A stretch of DNA of 64,000 bases from Eudorina sp. 2006-703-Eu-15 (taxonomy: Eukaryota; Chlorophyta; Chlorophyceae; Chlamydomonadales; Volvocaceae): positions 521,553 through 585,552 of the forward strand of contig BDSI01000022.1 of NCBI GenBank assembly GCA_003117195.1. The letters run 5' to 3'. Both the position numbers and the translations under genes were made by a program. The notes beneath the pieces were generated by a model. It ran no database searches. It saw only the letters and a list, made by a program, of their open reading frames with translations, and had not been told where the DNA came from. This document shows positions 34,618 to 49,600 of the stretch, in pieces. Within the stretch, counting starts at the first letter, position 1. Each line of letters begins with the position of its first letter.

Positions 34618-37600
34618 CTAGTTATGCGCAACATTCGAGCCGCCAGCAGCAGGCGGCTCCCCCCCGCCGCCGCCGCCGCTCCCGCCGCCCAGCGATGATG
34701 AGTGAGCGCCGAGCAGCGCCTCCTCCAATGCGCCCCAGTGCTCCCTCCGCTCCGCCGACAGAAGCGCCTGGGCCAGGTCTGGACCCGCCACACCCTGCGT
34801 GTGTACGTAGGCAGGTAGGCAGAGCAGGAGTGCTGACATGCAAGGGGCGTAGCCAAGCCCGGGAAATGCCCGTATGCCGCCAGACTAACGCCCCTCATCC
34901 AAAGCATTTAACAGGATACATCGTAAGGCTGGGGCCGAATGACAAGCTGCGTAGGTCAGCAATCCCTTCGTGTGTACGTACCTAAGGACAAGGGGCAGAT
35001 GATGTTATCATGTATGCTGTACATATATACGTAGGTACGCTTGCGTTGTGGAGGAGCGGGATAGATGCGTGTATATGTACATATATTACTGGAAGGATGG
35101 TCCGATTAGTTCGATTAAGGCTGCCGAGATGTTTGGTGTACGGCAGTTCGCCTCAGGGCTCAGCTCCGCCAATCACACATGTATCTAGTGTATATACAGC
35201 AGTCTGCCTTCAGATAGACTGACACAGGCACGCACACACACACACACACCTGGGCTAGCTGAACTGGCTAATGGACTATCAGGTGGACGCAGTCCTGCGA
35301 CGATTACGGTAGGCGGTGAGTACCCCCCTCGATGGGCGGTACAGTGTGGACTAAGTGGACTACGCCCCTCCTCATCAGAGGAGTGCTTCGGCGGTCTCCC
35401 GAATGGGGCGGGTTAGCGCCCCCGGCCAGCGTCGGCCCGGCAGATATGTAACGATACACACACACGGTTCGGTCGGCGGGCGGGTTTCTTATCTAAACAG
35501 ACGCACAAAGAAGTGCACACGAACACGTACCTGCAGCAGTCCCTCCACGCGGCGCTGCAGCTCCGCTGCAGAGGGCCGCGCATCTGGCCTCACCGCCAGG
35601 CAGGCGGCCAACACCGCGTGGGCGTTGGCGGGCAGTCGCGGGGAGGTATGGCGCAGCAGTAGCTGGCCGACGGGCACGTGCGGTAAGCGCGGGAGCAGGT
35701 GGCGCAGCTGCCTGCAAGCAGGGGCGAGGCGGGGCGGGGCGGGAGGGGACATACATCGCACACACATATACATCAATTTTTACCATCTTTAGCCTGCCTT
35801 CACGTCCTCTCTGCCTTGCCCCCCTACATGTGCAATGCCGGCGACTACCCTACCGCTGGCCTTCCGAATCCGGTTAGGTGGGTATTGTAGCTTTCGGGTT
35901 CGCGTTTGCTGTCCTTTCGCTGCTTTGATCGTGGGTCTGCTGTTGCATCCTTGTTTGCGCACGCCCATCGCCGAGGCGGCGCGGCGCGCACACACGCCTT
36001 GGAGCCCGGACGCTGGCACCGTAATCTCGACGTTCCTCCCCAGCTGCATCTCCAGCAACCGGTTTGACCTCGGGCTGGGTCGGGTCCTGCTGTCCCTTGC
36101 ATGTCCGTCGCAGCCCCGCGTAAGCCGCCCGCACAGCCGCGACTCTCCATTACGGGGACACAATGTCTTTGCTTCTGCTTTATCGCATGTCGCCCCTCTT
36201 TTCTATATACACGTCCCCGGCCTGTCGGCAATGCGCAGCCAACGGCCTCACTCGTCCGCGTGCGCAATTAGGGTCCTCGCAAGTCGTGTCTCTCGGTTTA
36301 TTTTAACATATACATAGCGCCTACCACGGTCGACTTGCAGGGTCATACATTCATAGTATAGGTTACGTGTATGCCCGCGGCCACACACGTCAGCCCGGCG
36401 GCGGGTGCTCCAATCGATGCAGCAGTACAGCCGGGCACCTCGCCGTACAGCAGTACAGACCACATGGATTCCGTCCACTCCAAGGTGTGCACGTACGAAC
36501 ATATGTACGTATGTGTATGGTGGAGCCTTCTCCCCGCCTACCCCGGCCCCAGGATGCAGTACATACGTAGTTAGAACTCCGCCGCAGCCCGCCCGTGCAC
36601 ACTCACTCACTCATCGCACACTCACCGCAGCGAGACACCGTGCAGCAGCAGCCACAGCAGCACCCCGAAGCTGTAGATGTCGGCCGCGGGTGACAGGCGG
36701 CCCAGCTGGATCACCTCGGGCGCGGCGAAGAAGGGAGTGCCCTGCGGTACCACATTCCGCGGTGTGACGTGCGTGCCAGCAATCAACACGCAGTTGCGGG
36801 TGGGCATGCGGGCCAAGACCGTTCTTGACGGATCTACTGTATGGGTTTGCTTGGTTGCGGGCAGCCGCAGGACGTTGCCGCAGTGGACAAGTAAGCGACT
36901 ACCTACGCGGCCTACAGCGCAGGTAATACAGTAAGGAGGGAAGATATGGGTTGTCCACACATGCATAATTTGGGCGCCCCACCTATCCATGCTGTCGCTG
37001 GGAAGGAGGCTGGGAAGGAGGCTGGGAAATGCCCCGACCACTCGACAGGTTGGGATATGCGTGATGTCGGAAAGTCGCTCGATGCAGGAGATACATGCAT
37101 TTCATTTGTGTATGCGGGTCGATGTGTACCTATGTGCAGGAGAACAGACAAGCTGCCGATAAACCTGTATATATGTCGACCTACCTGCGCCATGTTGCTG
37201 AGGTGGCTTTGGGAATTTCCGTGTAGCTGCAGCGGTGCAACGGGCAGCAAGTGATGCGGACAATGGCAGATTGATAGAGCGAGGATGAACGACGAGTAAA
37301 AGGTAGCTGGGCGAGCAGTTAGGTCGGTAGGGTTGTGTGTATATATGAACAAGCGAGCATTCCTTAGTTGAACATGTCAAGCAGACGAAACAAGCAAGCG
37401 GCGGCAGCAGCAGACGGCAGCCGAAAGCAGGGCGGCAGCGCCAGCGGGATACAGCAGCACTGCAGTAGACGACATCATTTATTGAGCAGCAGATGGCCAT
37501 GCACACATCAGCTCACTTGCACCGCCAGACCGAAATCCGATATCTTGAAGGACCAGCTCAGCAGCTGCGTGGCCGCCTGCTGCATCACCGTCAGCCCCAT

Positions 37601-40600
37601 CGGAGCGGACAGGCTCGACCCGCCGCTGCCGGTCGCCCGCAGCGCCGTCGCCGGGTGCTGTGCGGCGACATTATTGCCATAGCGTGCAGAGCTCGAGGCC
37701 AGTCCGGCTTTGAAGCTCCAGTGCTCTGAGACGGCGCTTCTGATTCTGGAGCGCTCGCGCTCCGATAACTCAGACGGCGGCGTGAGGGGGTTGTTGTGCG
37801 CGTGGGGCATACGGCTGTGGAGCCCCTCTCCCGCGGCCCAATGGCCTAAGGGCGCATTGATGCCATCACTGGTACTCGGCCGCGTTGTGGCGGTGTCTGT
37901 TCGACCGCCTTGGCTGGTGCTGTCTTGGACAGAGATCGGAAGGCCCCCCATGGTAACAAGTGGGGGCGAGGTGTCGGCGTCGATGGTCGAGCAAGCCAAG
38001 CTTGGTGTGGGATCCTCAACGTTCGTACGTGCTTGAACTGGTGGTGGCTGCTGCTGCTGCTGCTGCTGCCGCTGCTGCTCCAGTCCGTTGTATGCCGGCA
38101 CGCGCTGTTGAAGCTCACACAGCTCCAGCCTTATCGTCGCACCCACAGCCTCTGCTGGTGCCGCGGCGTGGCACTGCTGTGGCGACCCAGCAGAGGCGGA
38201 TGACTCGAGCCCGCCGGCGGCGGGGGCGCGGCGCATGTCCGCAGCAGCGCGTGCAGCTGCTCCATCGATTGCCATCGTGACAGTTGTCGCAGAGAGAAGG
38301 GGCTCCGTCTTGGGTCGTTTGTCCTCCAAATCAGCCTGCTGCTGCTGCTGATGAGGTTGCTGAAACATCCTGTCCTCCAACGCAGCTGATTCTCGGACTC
38401 CAACAGCAGCAGCGATCGGTGCCGCGATGGGTGCCGCCGCTTGGCAAACCAGACCCCGGATTTTGAAGGGGCTCAAATCCTCCTCCGACAAGTCGCCCGC
38501 AGAGGCAGATGCGGTCGAGAGGACCTTGCAGCACAGGAGCGGCGCCGGACTAGGGTTACCAAACGGCCTTGCCACCTGCCCCCGGCTGAGGGCGGCCCTT
38601 GGATCCGCAGCTGCCCTGTCCACCTTCAGATGCCCGCCATCCACCTGGCATGTCTGCTGCTGCTGCTGCCGTTGCGGGTTGACACCCTGCTGTGGCTGCA
38701 GCTGTTGGCCCAGGCCTGGAGGTTCCGGCGGCCGGTGCTGCTGCTCGTGTTGTGTCAGACCTTGATTGCTGCCACTGGGGCCACTCCCTGGAGACATCTT
38801 GGTCGCGAAGACGGGCTTGACTGCCTTGAGCAGCACGTTGTTCTCAGTGAGATCGCCGTGGATGACCCCGTGGGCATGGAGGTACGACAGACCCCGCAAC
38901 ACATCCACCGCAGCCAGCAGCGCCAGAGGCTGCAAGCAAGCACGCACGTGGCAACCAAAGAGTAAGCGGACCAGCTCAACAAGGCACGGCGGGTTTCTCC
39001 TGGGCGTTTTAGTGACGGATACCCGCACGGGTAGGCGGCTTGGCTTGCTTGCGAACATCTGAGAACTTCAAATCCCACAGCAGGGCCCACCCACTCACCA
39101 GCTTAGCTGCGGGCGTCAGATCATCCCAGCCCAGGCAGGGCATGGGCAGGGCGGCGGGCGCTGGTGGAGTAGGCAAGCCGCCGCCGAGGACATCCCCCGA
39201 CGTGTCAGCTGTCCCTAGTCGAACGCCGCCGTCAGAGCCGCCACCACCGTGACCCCCGCGAGCATGTCCTGCTGCTGCAGCATCCCCCGACTCAGCGCTG
39301 GACACCTCTCCTGCTGCTGCTGTCAGGCCCGCGGCCGGTGCTGCTGCAGCCCTTGCGGCCTGCGCCTCCCGGGGCCCGTGTGGTCCCTGCTGTGCGCCGC
39401 CTGCTACGAGCAGTGCAGACGGCGACTGCGACCGATTCGGAGCCGCCGTGGCGCGACGCTGCCGGTGAAGCAAGACGGTGCTGTACGGCACTCCGAACCG
39501 GCCCTCCCTCAAGGCCGCCTGCAGGGTGCCGCCCTCGCAGAACTGCATGACAAGGCGGAGCCGAACTGCCGCGATGTCGTCCCCCGCCGTGTCACCGGCT
39601 CTGTCGTGTCCAAAGCTGCAGCAAGGAGAAAAAACGGAACAAGAAGCAAATCAGCAACGCTGCCATTCTGCTACAAGTGCGTGCAAGCAATTATCCCTGC
39701 GGGCCAACACTCCCGAATAATGCGCAACAAAGCCGCCTCTGCCAGCTTAAAACCTCTGTCGCAAGGACCTTACCACCCAGTGGTTCCCAGTACGCCCTGC
39801 CGTGCTTACCCATACCGATAACTGGGTACACGCAGTACGTATCGCAGCTCCATGCACCCACCGGCACCACCACCACCAGTCAACACCCCTCTCACATTCC
39901 GATGTTGGTGCCCACCGCCGCGCCCGCGGCTCCGACTGCCTCCACCTCGAAGTGGTAGGTGGGCACCACGTTGGGGTGGCTCAGGGCGGAGGTGAGGGCC
40001 GCCTCGCGGGTTGCACGGGCGCGACGCTCCTCGGGGCTGTCCGCGTTGTAGACGATGACCTTGATGGCGGCGGGCAGGCCCCGCCACACGCCTACGTGCG
40101 GGGATAACGCAGCGCGGCACGGCACGGCGCAGCACGGCTTGGCGCGACGTGTGCGCATACCTGTCCAGCGTGCGTCGGCCGCGAACAGCCCTGGTCTTCA
40201 GCACGCATTATTGCGCAGGTAGGCCTTCCATGTATGTATATTTGTGGGGCGAGTCTCGTAAGCTGCTGCTGCTGTGTGTCGTAGACCCGGCGAGCTCCGC
40301 TCGTAGGAACAACTTCCCCCAACTAATGCGTGTTCCTCGGCTTCCCTCCCTGCATCGCCATGGCCCTGGACATCGCTCGCGGGGCCGCTACTCCGTCTAC
40401 CACCACAGGTCGGTAAAGTATCTGTCCTCTCCGGGTTGGGTCGGGTTCGCAGTTTGCTTGTTATTGCACTGCGGCGGCGCGGCCGCGCCGCCACGCGCCC
40501 GCGCGCGGTCTCTATCTTTCCGTTGCTCTGCAGGTACCGCACCATGTAAGTATATTGAGTTATGCTGGGTGTGCCCGGGTTCGTTCTTCGGGTTTATTTC

Positions 40601-43600
40601 TTTTCTCAATTTATCCCCCAACTAATGCGCGAAGATGGCCCCAGCGATTGCATGTCGCCCCGCCGCCCCAGCAAGTAAGCAAGCCCCTCGCATGTCTGGT
40701 ATCCAGGCGGTTCCATTTCGGTTTGTCCGTGTGCAAGGATTTCCCCCGAGCCAGGACCTACCCAGGTACACAGACCCGAAGGCCCCCCGGCCCAGCAGCT
40801 GCAGCCTCTGTCGCCTTGCACCGCTGCCCGACGACGCGGCCGTCTCCGCCGCCCGGGCCACTGTGGCCTGCGTGCGCATTCGAGCACGCGGAGGGACACA
40901 CACAGCAGGGCGGCAGAACTCAGGACCGAAGGACGCGTCAAGAGTGTATCGAATGCCCTGAATGTGCTTTTCTTGGGCATGGTCGGGGCAGGATGTGGTT
41001 ACGGAGGCTGCAGTAATGCATGTAGATGATCACCGGCAGCTACGAGCGAGTGGCAGCTAGCAGTGGACTCGTCACGGGTGAGCGATCGAGGCAAAGCAGG
41101 GAGGCGCACCGCCTGCCGGCCGGCACCATGAAATCATTACATGTAGGCATGTTGCTCTGCGAGTTGGTGATCGATCACCGACCTTGCACCTCTGCAGCAG
41201 CAGCTCGATCTCCTCCGTCATCGCGGTCTTGAGGGCAAATACCGTGGAGTTGCTGGCGCTGCCGGTGCCGGTGTCTGCCGCGGTGGCGGCGGCGTCTGCC
41301 TCGTTGGCAGGGGAGGGCGGCGAGGCACAGAACGGTGCCGCTGCTGCCGCCGCCGGCTGCACCACCCGTCGCCGGCCGCCTCCCGCTGCGGCCTGGGCCG
41401 GCTTCCTGCTGGTGGTGGCCGGCAATGGAGGAGCTCCACCTGTTGGGCCGAACCCATCAGCGCGGTTGTTTTTGTCCAGCATGTCCGCCAGTGTCCTCCA
41501 TGGCGGCCGCTGGCCTCCCCGACCTCCCACAGCAGGGGGGCCGCTGGCCACCGCTGCAGGCCCAATGCCGCCGCCGGCCAGCGCCTCTGCAGTTGCTATC
41601 GCCTCCTCCTGTGGCGACCAAGCGGCAGGCAGGAGCGGACCGGGTCATCACCACCCGGCCAAGCCAGCCGGGCGGCAGGCAGGAGCGGACCGGGTCACGG
41701 GCATGCATGGCGTTTCGTGTGTGCTTGCGATTGCTAATCATTTACCAAGCCATGCACAGACACAAGCGAGGTTCACGGCGTGCTGACCCACACACAACGC
41801 AGAATGCAAGCCCTCACCGCACCTGTGCTTGCACAAAGCTGAGGCTGAAGCCTTGGTAATCTATCTCGCCGCTGCCGCCGCCGCCGCCGGTGCCACGGTC
41901 ACCCATACCGCCATCACCACCGCCCCCACCACGGCCACCGGCAGCGCTTCCGTCGCAGCCCGTCACAGCAGTAATGTCGGTGTCCATCCCCGCAGACTTG
42001 TCATCAACCGGAGCGCCGGGCGCTGCAACGGGGGCTGGCTGCGACTGCGACTTCATGCGGCGCCGACGACGCACCAGCACTATCACCAAGACGCAACCTA
42101 GTCCCAGCACCACAACGGCCGCCACAGCGCCGCCAATGACACCGCCCAACGGAGCGGCGGAGGCCGCCGGGCGCACCGAGGTGGTGGCGGCCGCCGGGGC
42201 TTGTGGCGGGGGCGTCGACGTAGGCGGCGGCGTCGACGGGGCAGTGCGAGAGCATGCCAGCACCAGGGCCGACAGGACTGCGGAGGGGGGGGCCGAAGCA
42301 CGCCGCAGAGCAGAGTGAGACAGCAGAGGTGGGCAGGTAGGGCCACGGAACCGGGCAGTAAGTCACTCGCTCGTCGACAGGTGCACGGCGGGCAGCCGCG
42401 GGATGGAGGCGAGCAAGGGGCGGGTAACACCAGGCAGCAGTAGGCCACTGGGCATCGAGTGAGGTGCGGCCGTAAGTGATAACGGATCGCATCAGGATCG
42501 ATACGTACGGCATCGCCAAATAAAGCAACGTAAAGATGGTGATATTCACGCGCAAGCAAGCAGGGCAGCCTACGAGCTATCTGGGCCCGTTGGAACACCT
42601 GGTCGGGACACAGGTCCGCCTTGTAACGGTTACTACAAAAGGCAGCAGGGGGCGGGCCCCTCAAACTCGTGCTACCTATCAGCATCATCATCTTGACCAT
42701 CAAGATCAGACGACAAGCAAGGCATCTTCCGTCGGAACCAAAACAACCTGCACATCGACAACCTATATATCAGCACATACTTACATCGGTTGTATGCGCA
42801 CAAACCTACACATCACATTTCACACAATCAACCTACGTTCATCGACCGCACAGGCGCCCCCGCCGGCGGCCGCAGGGTCATCGTCGGCTGCATCGCCAGC
42901 AACGCTATTGGGGGGTTTGGCGATGAAGCTGCAGCGGAGCAGTGAGACGGCGCTGCCAGTTATCGTGGCGTTCCAGACCGACGGCGCTGCGGCAGTGACG
43001 GCCGCCCCGCCGCCCGCCGCCGCCGACAGTGCAGCTATTGCAGCAGGTGATGAGGCGGCGACAGAGGGCTGCAGCGATGCGGCTGCTGTGGACGGCACCT
43101 GTGATGATGATTGAGGGCAACCACACACGCACCAGCAGCGAGGCACACACGGCTGTCAGCGATGACCCGACCCGCACGGTCCTTGGTAGCAGCAACTCAT
43201 CAGCAGCAGTAAGTACGGACCCTGTTGTTCTCGGTACCCTGCAGGTATATGTACGTGCCCCCGATGTCTGTCTGTCTGGGGCCACGCCACGACAGCCCGC
43301 CGGCAGCTCCGTCGCTGAGCCACCTAGAGCGGTATGTATGTACGGCGGGGAAGCAAGCAAGTAAGCAGACGAGCTAGCGATGATTGCCCCCGGGGTGTTG
43401 CGTGGGCTGCTGCCGGGCAGGGTGGGATGGGGCGGCAAGGCCCTCTCCAGCCTCCAGGTAGGGAGGATGGAGGACTCACCTTTCCCATCGAGTCATTCAG
43501 CAGTGTCCGCATGGGAGCGGAGAGCCGGGCGAAACAGCTGCTGCTGCTGCCGCCCTGCAGGAGGTCGCATACGTGGGCGACACCCGCTGCTGTCTTGGCA

Positions 43601-46600
43601 TCAAGAGAAGTAGTGGCGGCAGCGGGAGTAGTAGTGGAGATAATAATGGTGGTGGTGGTGGTGGGCCGGCTGTCGCATGCGCCAGGCGAGTTCCAGGCCC
43701 ACAGCAGCTGCACCACCGCTGCAAACATCGGAAGCACGCGAGTCCGTCCGCTGATGAGGAAGTCATGCATTACTCGCTCAAACGTACATTGGATGGATGC
43801 GCGGGCGGCAGGGACGCACCGGGGGCCTTACTTCTTGCGGCCGCCGCCCGGGACGACGATGGATGCGCACATACATGTACATGAGCTACGATATCAGCAT
43901 GTGTGTCCCCCTCCGTCCCCAGATGGTCACATACGGTACATGTAAGGATACGGTAGGTCATACTCAGATGTCAGGTCTGTACCCCTCCCACTGGAGCTCC
44001 TCGCCCGTCACTACTCCTGTCGCATCTGGTCATCACGCTCGTCGTCCGCGCTGTACCACAGCCTGGCATGACCCACCCAGAGCCCCGCCCTCGGCCTCCG
44101 CTGCGGCTGTGCAGCGCCATGCATATATCGCCTACTACGCCCTCACCGGTCACTTCCGTCAGTGTTTTCGGTGACTCGGGCGGGTTTCGGGTACCTTCTG
44201 TTTCCGTCGCCGCCATCAATTATTCCGCTGGGCTTCACTTCCCGCGGCTCAGTTACCTTTTACACACATCCCCATGCGCCTGCCGACCCCGCCCGACCCC
44301 AGGCTGCTGTCATCACATCAGGTCATACACTCGCTCTGTGCTTGCCTCGGTAGGTGAAAGCTCTACGTACTCCGTACCATGCATACTTTGACCACCCAGG
44401 GCCTATTTGTTCCTGCTGGCTGGGCGTCCGCACTGTGCGACCGCGGCGCACCACGCAGTCGCTACTGAGGATGGCACGAGGACGCGCCCGCCGGTGTCGC
44501 AGGCGAGACACCGTATCAGGGAGAACGCGCGCTGCGCGGGGTCGCGGTGATGCTGCTGCGTGGCTGACCGGGTCTTTGCCCCCGGCCCGGACACATGCAC
44601 ACCCTAATGTACCGTATACCGGACACACACGTAATGTGCGCCCAGCCACATGCACGCACTCCCGTGCACATCGTGGCAGATAGGCAGAGCCGGCAAAGGC
44701 TTCCCAAGATAGATGCTGGATGGATGGGAGAGTGTCTCGCTCTGTCTGTTGCCACGGGGTGGGTGAGGGCCGTACACGCACCATGCGACACCCTGCTTTT
44801 GAAAAAATAGAAAGCACATTTCCCCAGTGGGTCGACTGGGTCTGGCTCTTCCTACGCACACACGTGCACTTTCGTATGTACTGGAATGCACACCAAATTA
44901 GCACCTGCCTGCCTCTAGGGTTCACCCGCACGCACGCACCTTGAGGGGCCTCCAACACGCAGTTCCGCAGCTCGTAGCGCAGCTCTGCCGCGGCGGCGGC
45001 CTCTCCACTGCCGGCAGCGGCCGCGCCCTGCTCCCCCGCCGGCTGCTGATGGAGGCACCTGGTGGCCGGTGCGTGTGCGCATGCGCAGCGGCAGTACGGT
45101 AATCGTCACGATACGGTTCCAAGGAAGGAGGCGGACGGGAAACCATCAACGAATGACAAGCACACGCACGCAGCAAGCCGTCGTACGCCGGTCAGCGTGT
45201 CAACCTGAAGTAAGTTGCTGAGATCAACATGCATGAAACATGAAAAGATGGATGCGCGTCATAGCAGCGAGCCTCGCGTGCGTGCGCATTAGTCACTGCT
45301 GCGTGTCCCGTACGTACGTACATCAAAAAAGGGGGTGACACCGGCCGCACCTACCTGTCCCTCCATGCCGACAGCTCCGAAACCACACCAAGCTCCGCCG
45401 TGAACGCGCCCGCCGCCGCCGCCGCCGCCACGTCAGCACGGCTGACAGAGACCGCAGCGTACGCTGAGGGCAGTGTTAGCCTTTGCAGCTGCAGCTGAAT
45501 CACAGGAGTTGGAGCCGAGAGGGACGACGGCGTCGGCTGCGTGTTGCCGACGACGGTGGCGGCCGCCCCTCCTGATGCACTTTTGGCGGCAGCAGCCGCC
45601 GGCGCTGCAGCCACGACAGATGAAGCCACGACGGATGACGACGACGGCGGCGGCGACACCAACACACGTCCGCCCGTGTCCAGCCATATGGGCGATCCCG
45701 ACGCTGGGCCCACGAGAGACACGTTGTACGAAAGTACAGCCCCGCCCTGCGTGTACATATGTGCCATAACACATAGAACAAAATGAGTCGGACGAGGCTG
45801 CCTGGCCTTCGTTTCCGCATGCGTCGGCGGGAATTTTGCTGATGAACAAGGTGGGCGTGACGTAACCCGTAACCTGTAATAAGTAACCCACGCACGCACG
45901 CAACCACCACGCGGCACAGCACCGACTGCTGACACCGCAAAAGAAAATAAACACCTCACCAGCGGCCATTCCCCGGGCTGCAGGGTGATGTTGTTGACCA
46001 GCAGGATGACCCGTGGGCCACCGCTCCAGGACTCCTGCAGTGCAGTGCACACCGCGGTTGCAGTACTGAACCCTTGCGCGTGCGACCAAGCAAGTTAATA
46101 AAGCGCATTTCGAGCACATGCACTCCGTTAACATCACGACATCAGCATCAGGCATTTCCTGCAGAGTTCCTTTCATCGCACACACACACGTACTTTCCAC
46201 CACCACGCGTACTTTCTACCTCCACGCGTACCGCGGGGTATCACATGATGCCGGGCAGTCACCTCGGCCATTTCCCACGGCCATATCTACGTTCGCCCAC
46301 CCACCGGCTGAACCCCGCAACGCACTCCATCGCCTCCCCCACCTCTCCCACTCTGCCGGCCTTTCCAACCCCACCCACAACGCTTGGACCGGTGCCCCGC
46401 ATGCATACGGGCATCCCGTCCGTGACCGGGATCGGTGGGGAGCCAACCTTTCCTCTGGCCCGCTACCCGGATCACACCCGCATTGTCCGCACATATGTCA
46501 TTACCCCACCGGCCGCTGGTACACTGGCGTCCCTTCCGTACACTGCCGTACTGCACCCATGCCGCGTTCGTACGCGTCCCTGCCTACAAATCCCTCCTTC

Positions 46601-49600
46601 CGCGACTCTCACCCGTAGCCGCGCCACCACCATAGTAACCTGTTTGCTTTCATCCTGTTTGCTTTCACCTTGTCTAGATACTGTATTTTGTCTTGTTCCC
46701 TTCCGCTTTGCCTCATAACTTGCTTCCTTCCGCGTTCCCGCATGATGGACGACCGACGCTGCTTCCGTGGGGACCGTCACCATATATTCGTCATAAATTA
46801 TACAGGTCGGTAAATAATCCGTTTGCGTGCGTCGTGCGTCTCCGTATTTAGTATTTGCGGTATGATTTGCCTTGCGGTGGTGGCGCGGCTGCCTTGTCCG
46901 CGCGCCTGCATGTGGTAGGTTTTTCCTCGCAGGTTTTATGGTAAGTATATTGATACCTGGGATCGGGCGGGCGGGCGGGTTGCACCTCTAAACACACGTA
47001 CTTTCACACCGCCCAGCCACGTACGGGCTGCTCCCCGCGCACCCACCTGCAGCAGCCCCAGCAGCTGACTGGCGTTGGCCGCCACCGCAAAGCTCGAGCC
47101 CGGCAGCGGCGGCGATTGCTGGCTGTTGCTGCTACTGCCACTGCCATCGTCGGCAGCGGGCGGCTCCAGCGACCACATGCCGAAGTCGTTGGGGCTGGCG
47201 GGGGTGAGCAGCGGCTCCGTCGCCATCGAGCAATTGTAGGCCCGGTTGAAGCTGCCGACGGCGGACAGAGTACAGATTTGGCCGTCCGCATCTTGCACCT
47301 GCATGCCAATCAATCGCGCACCACACACGCACCCAGGCTGCCCGCTCACCTCGGGCACCAGCACGCATCAAAAGTGGACAATGTCATGCTGTGCGCATGC
47401 GACGACCGCAAGTGGGGTTCCCAGGCTGTGGCTTGTTAATTGGACCCCGCCGGGGTCCGCCTAGATAGGCTGCCGTGACCCCAAGCAAACACCTCGAAAT
47501 AAGGTCGTCAGCGCGGCGGAAACGGAAACGGTTGATGCCTAGGGTTAATTCCGTTCGTGTGGCCCAGGCCGTGGTGGGCCCAGTGGAACCGGGGGCTGCG
47601 GTGATCAGGGCGGTGGAAAGGGCACAGCTTTGGATGGCGCAGGCGTCGCTGCCCATGCAGCGATGTGTTTGCGATGTGGTCGGTGGTGCGGGCGCCGTGG
47701 CGACAGCCGCCGCCACGGACCCCGGTCACCGGGGGCTCCTGGTCTACACCTCGTGCCTGCGAACGTGCGTGAAGGACAGCCTCCAGCGGGGGCCGGCCTT
47801 GCCGCCGGGGCGGGAGTGGGGTGATGAGCTCGTGAGCACGGCGAAGGTGCGCGCTCCTGCGTTCGTGCCGGATGGCGGCGCCGCCTGCTGCACGGGCAGA
47901 TGGGCTTGCCCAGCAGATGCAGGGTCCCTCGTCCGGGTTGCGTGTCCGGGGGCCGATTCCGGGCACCCCTCGTGACGATCGATTATTTTCGTTGTGCGGG
48001 GGGCTCTCCCCCGCCCCGGCCTATACCGGCTCCAGCCGTGCCGAGGGCACTGATTTGGGAGTTGGTAGGTACGTAGGGTGCGGGTCAGTGCGCAGTGTTG
48101 CCGCGCACCATCACAGGCCGCAGGGCGTCGGCCCCCGAGCCCTATCCACTGGGGCTGCTTACAGCTGCATGTATGTTCGGCCGCCGCAGCACGCAGCAGG
48201 TACATCAGCACTCACGTATTGGAGGGACTTCATGACGGACCACAGCCACTGCGTGCTGAGGCGGTCCGCTGCGCCATCAGTTTGGGCGATCAGGCGGCTG
48301 TACCAGTACTGCATGTACCTGCAGGCGTGAGAGGCGTGAGAGGCATGAGAGGCATGAGAGGCATGAGCGGCAGGGGCCCATCGACGCGGGGCACGCTCGC
48401 TCACATATCGATCGATGGAGACGGCGCCGGCGGCACCACCAGTGCGAGCATCAGCAGCAGGAAACGACGAACACACAAATGAAATCCTTGATGCCGTTTG
48501 TAAGATGCCAAGGCTCATGTCCGGATGCTTGGGAACCCAAATGGACTGTTTGGGCTTTCTGGACGGTACTGTTGAGTTTCTGTACGGCTGTGCCGCCGGA
48601 AACCTGAACGCATCCCTCTGCCGTCCGGAGCCGGCCATGTTGGACAGATGGTGTACGGTGGCCTGATGATGGCGTACAGCACCCCAGGTGTACGGTATTT
48701 GTACCGTAATTCATGCAGCCCACCGCACATCTAGTCCACAGCCCACGTACGTTTCGTACACACGGCACGCACCTGGCTTCTGCTGCCTGCAGTAAGAGCT
48801 TGTTCCGAAGATGCACAGTTTGCAGTGCCGCGGCGTTGCTCCTGCACGACGGAGATACATACAAACCACGATGCACGGCTGGGTGGGATCGAACGGAAAT
48901 AAGGGTACAGCAGCTGACAGAAGCCACACTTGCCGGGCCTCCCGTCATTATGCGTAATGAGTGTTGCGCGAGTCAAGCAACCGCACTACTCGTGGAAATG
49001 GGCAGGGATAGAAGGCTTCCCAACACGCCATTAGATACCGGTAGGAGGCGGTAGGTGCTACGTGTGGGCATACCGATGTGACTGTCGACGGCCGGTGCAG
49101 TCGTGGCGGGATGAATATGAATGTACAATACCAGCCCAGCAGCAGCACACCTACCTGTCCATGTCGACGTAATAGTGCTGATTGGCCAGTAAGCCCACCG
49201 GCCAGGTGTGGACCGGCCCCGGGGGCACGTTGACCGTGTACATGTCCGTGAACGCCAGGACAGGTCCCGCAACCCCACCACCGCCATTGCCGCCCCTGCG
49301 GCCGTCAGCACTCTGCTGCTGCAGTTGGACAATCTGGAAGGCGTTGCGGCGCTTACGTAAGTCCAGCTGCGTCCCAACCTGCTGCAGCTCCCCGGCTGCT
49401 GCGGAAGGCGATGTTGAGCTGCTGCTATCCGGCAGCAAGGCCGCCCCCGATATGGTGACGTTTCGGTAGATGCGCACCAGAGGTCGGATGGCTGCTTCAA
49501 CAGCGGGGGGCAGGTAGCGCTGCGTTGTCGGGTCGGCGGGTAAAGTGATGTTGGCCGCAAGTGTGATGAGCACGCGGGCGCTGCGTAGCTGTAGCAGATC

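Noticed and set aside
47384..47966. Possible additional receptor-kinase exon (minus) between exons 4 and 5
   Set aside because: Open frames with Thr/Ala-rich sequence exist, but no acceptor/donor pair keeps phase, while the direct exon 4-5 junction is in phase.
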